Source: SZUA-309 sp965230005 (lineage in GTDB: Bacteria; Pseudomonadota; Gammaproteobacteria; Pseudomonadales; Azotimanducaceae). Taken from it: a stretch of 64,000 nucleotides of DNA. How positions within the stretch are numbered: the stretch's first letter is position 1; each line of letters starts with the position of its first letter. The position numbers and the translations under genes were made by a program. Shown here in pieces: positions 59,668 to 64,000 of the stretch. Location of the stretch: positions 1,984,001 to 2,048,000 of the forward strand of contig OZ245934.1 of the NCBI GenBank assembly GCA_965230005.1, given 5' to 3'. The notes below the pieces were generated by a model that did no database searches, was not told the DNA's origin, and saw only the letters and a program-made list of their open reading frames with translations.

Positions 59668-60549
59668 GTGACCATCACCGTCACTCCCTTGACCCCGGCC
59701 ATCGGCGCCCTCGTCGAAGGCGCGGACCTCGCCGGCAACGATCCGGAGACCATAGCCTTAGTCCGGGAAGCGCTGGCCGTGCACCAGGTGGTCTTCTTTC
59801 GCGATCAGCCGGTCCTCAGCCCCGAGCAACAGATCCGGTTCGCGCGCAACTTCGGCGAGCTCCACGCACACCCTGCAGCGCCGCATCTGCCTGCGCATCC
59901 GGAGGTTTTCGTCATCCATGCCCACGCGGAGTCGAAGGTTGCCAACGGCAACGGCTGGCACACGGACGTCTCCTGCGATGAGGAACCGCCCATGGGCACC
60001 CTGCTGCAGCTCCACGTGCTGCCCCCAAGCGGCGGCGATACGCTGTTTACCAGTACCGTGGCGGCCTTCGATGCGCTGTCACCGGCGTTGCAGGACTTCC
60101 TGACCACCCTCACCGCACGGCACGAATCCGAACACATTTATCGCGGCCGTTATGCGGATCGAGGCGTGGACGATTCAGGACGCGAGTATCCGCAAGCCGT
60201 TCACCCCCTTGTCCGCACCCACGCGCCGAGCGGCCGTCGCTCCCTGTACGTGAATCCGAGTTTCACCACGCGCATCGAGGAACTGGCCGGCGACGAAAGT
60301 CGTGCGCTCCTCGACTATCTCTACCGCCACCAGCAGCGTCCTGAGTTCCAGGTGCGCTTTCACTGGACGCCGAACGCCATTGCCTTCTGGGACAACCGGG
60401 CCACGCAGCACTTCGCACTCTGGGACTACTGGCCTGAGGAACGGAAGGGTCATCGGGTAACGATCGCCGGTGAGCGGCCCTACTTCGACGCCGACGCTGA
60501 ACCCGTGGCACCCGGGAACCCCATTACCCGCCTGGCACGGAGACTATGA
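59668..60549 (+). CDS. TauD/TfdA-family 2-oxoglutarate-dependent dioxygenase
   Basis: Fe(II)/2-oxoglutarate dioxygenase of 293 residues. Iron ligands: His98-x-Asp100 (GWHTDVS) and a distal His in RATQHFALWDYWPEERKGHRVTI, with Arg for the 2-oxoglutarate. N-terminus ITVTPLTPAIGALVEGADL is typical of taurine or 2,4-D dioxygenase relatives. GTG start three bases after the E2 stop; ends overlapping the next gene by ATGA. Oxidises an unknown small substrate. Confidence 0.9.
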   Translation: MTITVTPLTPAIGALVEGADLAGNDPETIALVREALAVHQVVFFRDQPVLSPEQQIRFARNFGELHAHPAAPHLPAHPEVFVIHAHAESKVANGNGWHTDVSCDEEPPMGTLLQLHVLPPSGGDTLFTSTVAAFDALSPALQDFLTTLTARHESEHIYRGRYADRGVDDSGREYPQAVHPLVRTHAPSGRRSLYVNPSFTTRIEELAGDESRALLDYLYRHQQRPEFQVRFHWTPNAIAFWDNRATQHFALWDYWPEERKGHRVTIAGERPYFDADAEPVAPGNPITRLARRL

Positions 60550-62219
60550 AGCGCGGCAGCTACGGCGCCACGGCGGTTGTCGTGGTATCGCTCAGCATCT
60601 TCGGCGCTTGCTCCGAAAGCACCGCACCCGCTCGAGAGCAAAGCACAGAGACCGTCGACGTGCTGTTTCTGAATGGCCATCTTCTGACCATGGCCGAACC
60701 TCCGGTGGCGAGTGCCATGGCCATCGCCGGAGAACGCATCGTGGCCGTCGGCGACGACACCCTCGCCGAACGCTTCACGGCCACTGAGACCGTCGATCTG
60801 GAGGGCCGCACTCTGATGCCGGGCTTCATCGACAGCCACACACACATCCGCGGCAATCCGCCCCACTACATCGACCTCACGGAGGTGAGCTCCGTCGCGG
60901 AGATCGTCCGCCTGGTGCAGGCCAAAGCGGAGGAGGTCGGTCCGGACAACTGGATTACCGGCTACGGCTGGTCCGAAGACGAGCTCGACGAGCAGCGCCG
61001 CCCGCTCATCGGCGACCTCGACTCTGCCGCACCGGGCCATCCGATCATGTTGACCCGCGCAGGCGGGCACAGCGCCGTGGTTTCGAGCGCGGCGCTGGCG
61101 ATCGCCGGTATCGACGCCACGACCCCGAACCCCGACGGCGGCGTGATCGAGCGCGACGGAAACGGCGCACTGAACGGCATCATCCGGGAACGTCAGGATC
61201 TCGTCGGCGAGCACATTCCGCCCACACCAAAGGCTGCACTGCGACCGAGTCTCATCGCCAATCTCAAGGCACAGTTCGAAAAAGGCATCACCTCGCTGAC
61301 TCAGGCGAGCGATCGCATCGACTACTACGACGAGTGGGAAGCCGCCTACGCGCAACACCGCGGCGCCCTGCCCCGGGCATCTGTGCAGCTAGCCTATGAA
61401 GGCCGCGAGGCCATGGGCGCCTTCGGACGGAAGACGGGAGACGGGGATGAACATCTCCGGGTCGGGCCGATCAAGATCTTCGTGGATGGCGGGTTCACGG
61501 GACCCGCTGCCTTCACGACGAAACCTTACAAGGGCGAAGACGAGTACCGCGGCAAACTCAATATGAGCGAGGCCAGCCTGAGAGACACGATCCGGCTGGC
61601 TCATGAGGATGGCTGGCAGCTCGGCATCCATGCCATCGGCGACGCTGCCATCGAACTGACCGTGCACGAACTCAAGGGGGCGCTCGCCGCGGCGCCGAGG
61701 GACGATCACCGGCACTATCTCAACCACTTCACCGTCATGCCCCGACCGGCAACCATGGACGCCATGGCGGCAAACGGCATCGCCATCACCCAGCAGCCGA
61801 ACTTCACCTACACCCTCGAAGGCCGCTACGTGGCAAACCTGGACGGCAGACGGCTGGAGACCAACAATCCGCTGCGCACGCCCATGAATCACGGCATTCA
61901 CGTCGCCATCTCGAGCGACATCCTGCCGATCGGTCCCATGGTCGGCATCTACGCTGCTGTGACGCGGAAAGGCATGAGCGGCCGGGTGTTCGGTCCCGAA
62001 GAACGCCTGACCCGTGAGGAAGCCCTTGCTGCCTATACGCTGAAAGGCGCCTGGCTGTCCCGGGAAGAGGCTCTGAAGGGCAGCCTCGAAGCCGGCAAGC
62101 TGGCCGACTTCATCCTGCTGTCGGCCGATCCGCTGACCGTACCCGAAAACACCCTCATCGACATCGAGGTGCTCGAAACCTGGCTGGGCGGCACCCGCGT
62201 TTACAGGAGAGATTCATGA
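60546..62219 (+). CDS. YtcJ-like amidohydrolase lipoprotein
   Basis: Amidohydrolase of 557 residues with a lipoprotein-like leader (ATAVVVVSLSIFGACSES, Cys22). Metal motif SHTHIRG, with further ligands HAIGDAAIELTVHE and SSDILPIGP; closing strand LADFILLSADPLTVPENTL. YtcJ-group members hydrolyse amide or enol-lactone bonds of varied compounds. Anchored outside the cytoplasmic membrane, it could process the substrate before uptake. Overlaps both neighbours by four bases. Confidence 0.85.
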   Translation: MKRGSYGATAVVVVSLSIFGACSESTAPAREQSTETVDVLFLNGHLLTMAEPPVASAMAIAGERIVAVGDDTLAERFTATETVDLEGRTLMPGFIDSHTHIRGNPPHYIDLTEVSSVAEIVRLVQAKAEEVGPDNWITGYGWSEDELDEQRRPLIGDLDSAAPGHPIMLTRAGGHSAVVSSAALAIAGIDATTPNPDGGVIERDGNGALNGIIRERQDLVGEHIPPTPKAALRPSLIANLKAQFEKGITSLTQASDRIDYYDEWEAAYAQHRGALPRASVQLAYEGREAMGAFGRKTGDGDEHLRVGPIKIFVDGGFTGPAAFTTKPYKGEDEYRGKLNMSEASLRDTIRLAHEDGWQLGIHAIGDAAIELTVHELKGALAAAPRDDHRHYLNHFTVMPRPATMDAMAANGIAITQQPNFTYTLEGRYVANLDGRRLETNNPLRTPMNHGIHVAISSDILPIGPMVGIYAAVTRKGMSGRVFGPEERLTREEALAAYTLKGAWLSREEALKGSLEAGKLADFILLSADPLTVPENTLIDIEVLETWLGGTRVYRRDS

Positions 62220-63781
62220 CTCACTTTCCCGGAAAGATTACCGCCGAGCGCGGCCAGGATTCAGCCCTCGTCGACGAACGCGGCGAAACCAGCTGGGCAG
62301 ACTTCAACGAGCGCACGAACCGCCTCGTGCACGCGTTCAGAAGCCTCGGGCTCCAGCCTCAGGATGTGATCGCCGTCTACGCGGGAAACTGCCGCGAGTA
62401 CTACGAGATCATGATGGCGGCAACGCACGCCGGGCTCGTTTATGTGCCGGTGAACTGGCACTTCAGTGCCGAAGAGCTCGCCTACGTCATCGACAACTCC
62501 GGCGCGAAAGCGCTCATCGCCGAAGGCCAGTTTCTCGACGAAGCCGCCGCTGCCGTGGCCCGCGGTGAAACGCCCGGGCTCGAACACAGGCTCGTGATCC
62601 GCCCGGAAGGCGACGATGCGGGCTTCACGGACTACGAAAGTTTCGTCGCCGGCGGAGAGCCTGGGGAGCCAGCGGATCAGGCCCTGGGCGGCCCCATGTT
62701 CTACACCTCCGGAACCACCGGTCGGCCGAAGGGGGTGAAGTCCAGCACCTTCGCCGCCGGCGGCCCGCTGGAGATGATGGAGCTCGTGGGCGGCGGCCTG
62801 TCGCAGATGCTCGGTATTCCGGGCGACGGCACCACCTTTGTCTGCGGCCCCGTCTACCACTCGGCACAGTGGGCCTTTTCCTTCCTGCCGCTTCTCGTCG
62901 GCAGCCGTGTGCTCATGCGTCACCGCTTCGACCCCGCCGAATCGCTCACACTCATGGATGCGCACAAGGTGACCAACGTGCATCTGGTGCCGACGCAGTT
63001 CCACCGGTTCCTGAAGCTGGAGGATGACGTCCGCGCGAGCTTCGACGGCGGCTCCCTGGTTGTGGTCTGGCACGGTGCCGCACCCTGCCCGCCCGAAACG
63101 AAACGGCGCATGATCGACTGGTGGGGGCCGGTGGTTTCCGAGTACTACGGCTCCACGGAAGGCTCCATCGTCACGCAGATCACCGCCACCGAGTGGCTCG
63201 AGCGTCCGGGCTCCGTCGGCAAGACGGGAGCCATGGTGGAAATCACGATCCGCGATGATGACGGCAAGGAGCTCCCTGCCGGGGACTCCGGACAGATCTA
63301 CGTGAAGAATCTCATGGGTTCGGATTTCGAATACCACAACGAACCGGAGAAGACGGCCGACGTGCATCTGGAGCCGGGCGTGTTCACCTTCGGCGACATC
63401 GGCTACTTCGACGACGATGGCTATCTTTATTTGAGCGACCGGAAGATCGACATGATCATTTCCGGTGGGGTGAACATCTATCCGGCAGAGATCGAAGCCG
63501 TTCTGGTGCAGCACCCGGCCGTCGAGGACGCCGCCGTCTTCGGCATTCCAAATGAGGAATTCGGTGAAGAGGTGAAGGCTGCCGTGAAACTCGTTGCCGG
63601 TCATGAACCCGGAGACTCACTCACCGGTGACCTCATCGACTTCTGCCGCGAACATCTCGCCAACTACAAGGCGCCGAAATCCGTCGATTACGAGGACGAG
63701 TTCCCGCGCCACGAAACCGGAAAACTCTACAAACGCCTGCTCCGGGAAAAGTACTGGCAGGGCGCCGGCAGGAGCATCTGA
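62216..63781 (+). CDS. AMP-dependent acyl-CoA synthetase
   Basis: ANL-superfamily acyl-CoA ligase of 521 residues. Phosphate loop YTSGTTGRPKGV, GSTEGSI substrate/AMP motif, hinge LSDRKIDMIISGGVNIYPAEIE and C-terminal catalytic lysine in ETGKLYKR. The acid it activates is unknown; its operon suggests a product or substrate of the dioxygenase or amidohydrolase steps. Shares ATGA with the gene before and one base (TGATG) with the gene after. Confidence 0.9.
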   Translation: MTHFPGKITAERGQDSALVDERGETSWADFNERTNRLVHAFRSLGLQPQDVIAVYAGNCREYYEIMMAATHAGLVYVPVNWHFSAEELAYVIDNSGAKALIAEGQFLDEAAAAVARGETPGLEHRLVIRPEGDDAGFTDYESFVAGGEPGEPADQALGGPMFYTSGTTGRPKGVKSSTFAAGGPLEMMELVGGGLSQMLGIPGDGTTFVCGPVYHSAQWAFSFLPLLVGSRVLMRHRFDPAESLTLMDAHKVTNVHLVPTQFHRFLKLEDDVRASFDGGSLVVVWHGAAPCPPETKRRMIDWWGPVVSEYYGSTEGSIVTQITATEWLERPGSVGKTGAMVEITIRDDDGKELPAGDSGQIYVKNLMGSDFEYHNEPEKTADVHLEPGVFTFGDIGYFDDDGYLYLSDRKIDMIISGGVNIYPAEIEAVLVQHPAVEDAAVFGIPNEEFGEEVKAAVKLVAGHEPGDSLTGDLIDFCREHLANYKAPKSVDYEDEFPRHETGKLYKRLLREKYWQGAGRSI

Positions 63782-64000
63782 TGGGCCTCTATGCGAAATA
63801 CGTGCTGCCGAAGCTCATCGATGCTGCCTGCAGCCAGCCACCCATGGCGGAGCTGCGCAGCCGCTACGTCCCGCAGGCCAGCGGCGATGTGCTCGAAATC
63901 GGTATCGGCAGCGGTCTCAACCTGCCCCACTATTCCAGTGCGGCAGCGACCGTGACCGGGCTCGATCCCCACGCGGAGCTCACGGACCTCGCTCGCAGCC
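63781..64000 (+). CDS. Class I SAM-dependent methyltransferase (3' end outside the window)
   Basis: The first 73 codons of a methyltransferase are present. SAM-binding motif I is VLEIGIGSGLNLPHYS, and the following acidic strand end is TGLDPHAELTDLA. The N-terminus (MGLYAKYVLPKLIDAACSQPPM) matches the UbiE/phospholipid-methyltransferase-like small MTs. Its ATG overlaps the ligase stop by one base, so it belongs to the operon. The rest lies beyond the window. Confidence 0.82.
   Translation, partial: MGLYAKYVLPKLIDAACSQPPMAELRSRYVPQASGDVLEIGIGSGLNLPHYSSAAATVTGLDPHAELTDLARS

Noticed and set aside
62261..63604. A long open frame on the minus strand opposite the acyl-CoA synthetase
   Set aside because: Opposite a fully motif-supported ligase; no domain, no ribosome site.

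Overview
The window is GC-rich, densely coded chromosomal DNA from an aerobic heterotrophic bacterium, almost certainly a gammaproteobacterium. The best marker is the minus-strand block infC-rpmI-rplT-pheS-pheT-ihfA-merR (about 14.0-19.6 kb). Its order, the AUU start and 180-residue length of IF3, and the MerR-type gene overlapping ihfA are gammaproteobacterial. thrS, the usual first gene, is absent. I saw no rRNA, tRNA, IS element, integrase, phage gene or CRISPR array. No gap between genes exceeds about 250 bases. Species cannot be named from this sequence alone.

Layout. 0-9.4 kb: a metal-dependent amidohydrolase (probably open at its 5' end), a soxC-like sulfite dehydrogenase with its cytochrome c, a multifunctional-enzyme-type SDR with an MBL hydrolase, a GNAT/serine hydrolase/sulfotransferase string, an enoyl-CoA hydratase and a second SDR. 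9.4-14 kb: two tandem SYLF/YSC84 proteins, a ZIP-like membrane protein, a pyroglutamyl-peptidase-like exported protein with Ser in place of the catalytic Cys, and an AmpG-like MFS permease. 14-19.6 kb: the translation and nucleoid block, with an attenuator-like leader before pheS. 19.8-32.8 kb: acyl-CoA dehydrogenase, GPH symporter, beta-carbonic anhydrase, aminotransferase, rsgA with a YgjP-type peptidase and an Eis-like acetyltransferase, MaoC hydratase, Nudix hydrolase, LLM oxidoreductase, MFS, DUF1684 and glyoxalase-like genes. 32.8-37.7 kb: a two-part sodium:solute symporter followed by hydratase, CMD and DUF3604 genes. 37.8-46.3 kb: rhomboid protease, a ZnuD-like TonB receptor with a small His/Cys protein, malate synthase G with an unknown exported partner, and a DUF4397 lipoprotein closed by a good terminator.

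The most interesting part is the accessory catabolic region from 46.3 kb to the window end. A minus-strand run (SDR, Rieske ferredoxin, SDR, ThuA, LLM flavoenzyme, ABM monooxygenase, SnoaL) lies head to head with an MDR oxidoreductase and a cytochrome P450, followed by a second ThuA gene and a TetR regulator. Next comes a very tightly packed plus-strand operon: TPP-dependent E1 alpha and beta, AcoX, E2, TauD-type dioxygenase, YtcJ-like lipoprotein amidohydrolase, acyl-CoA synthetase and a methyltransferase cut by the window end. It looks like an acetoin-dehydrogenase-type module rewired to a different, unknown substrate. No E3 or AcoR gene is in the window.

The picture is of an organism rich in CoA-ester, SDR, MaoC and LLM enzymes that degrades diverse small organic or lipid-like compounds, feeding acetyl-CoA to the glyoxylate route (malate synthase G).
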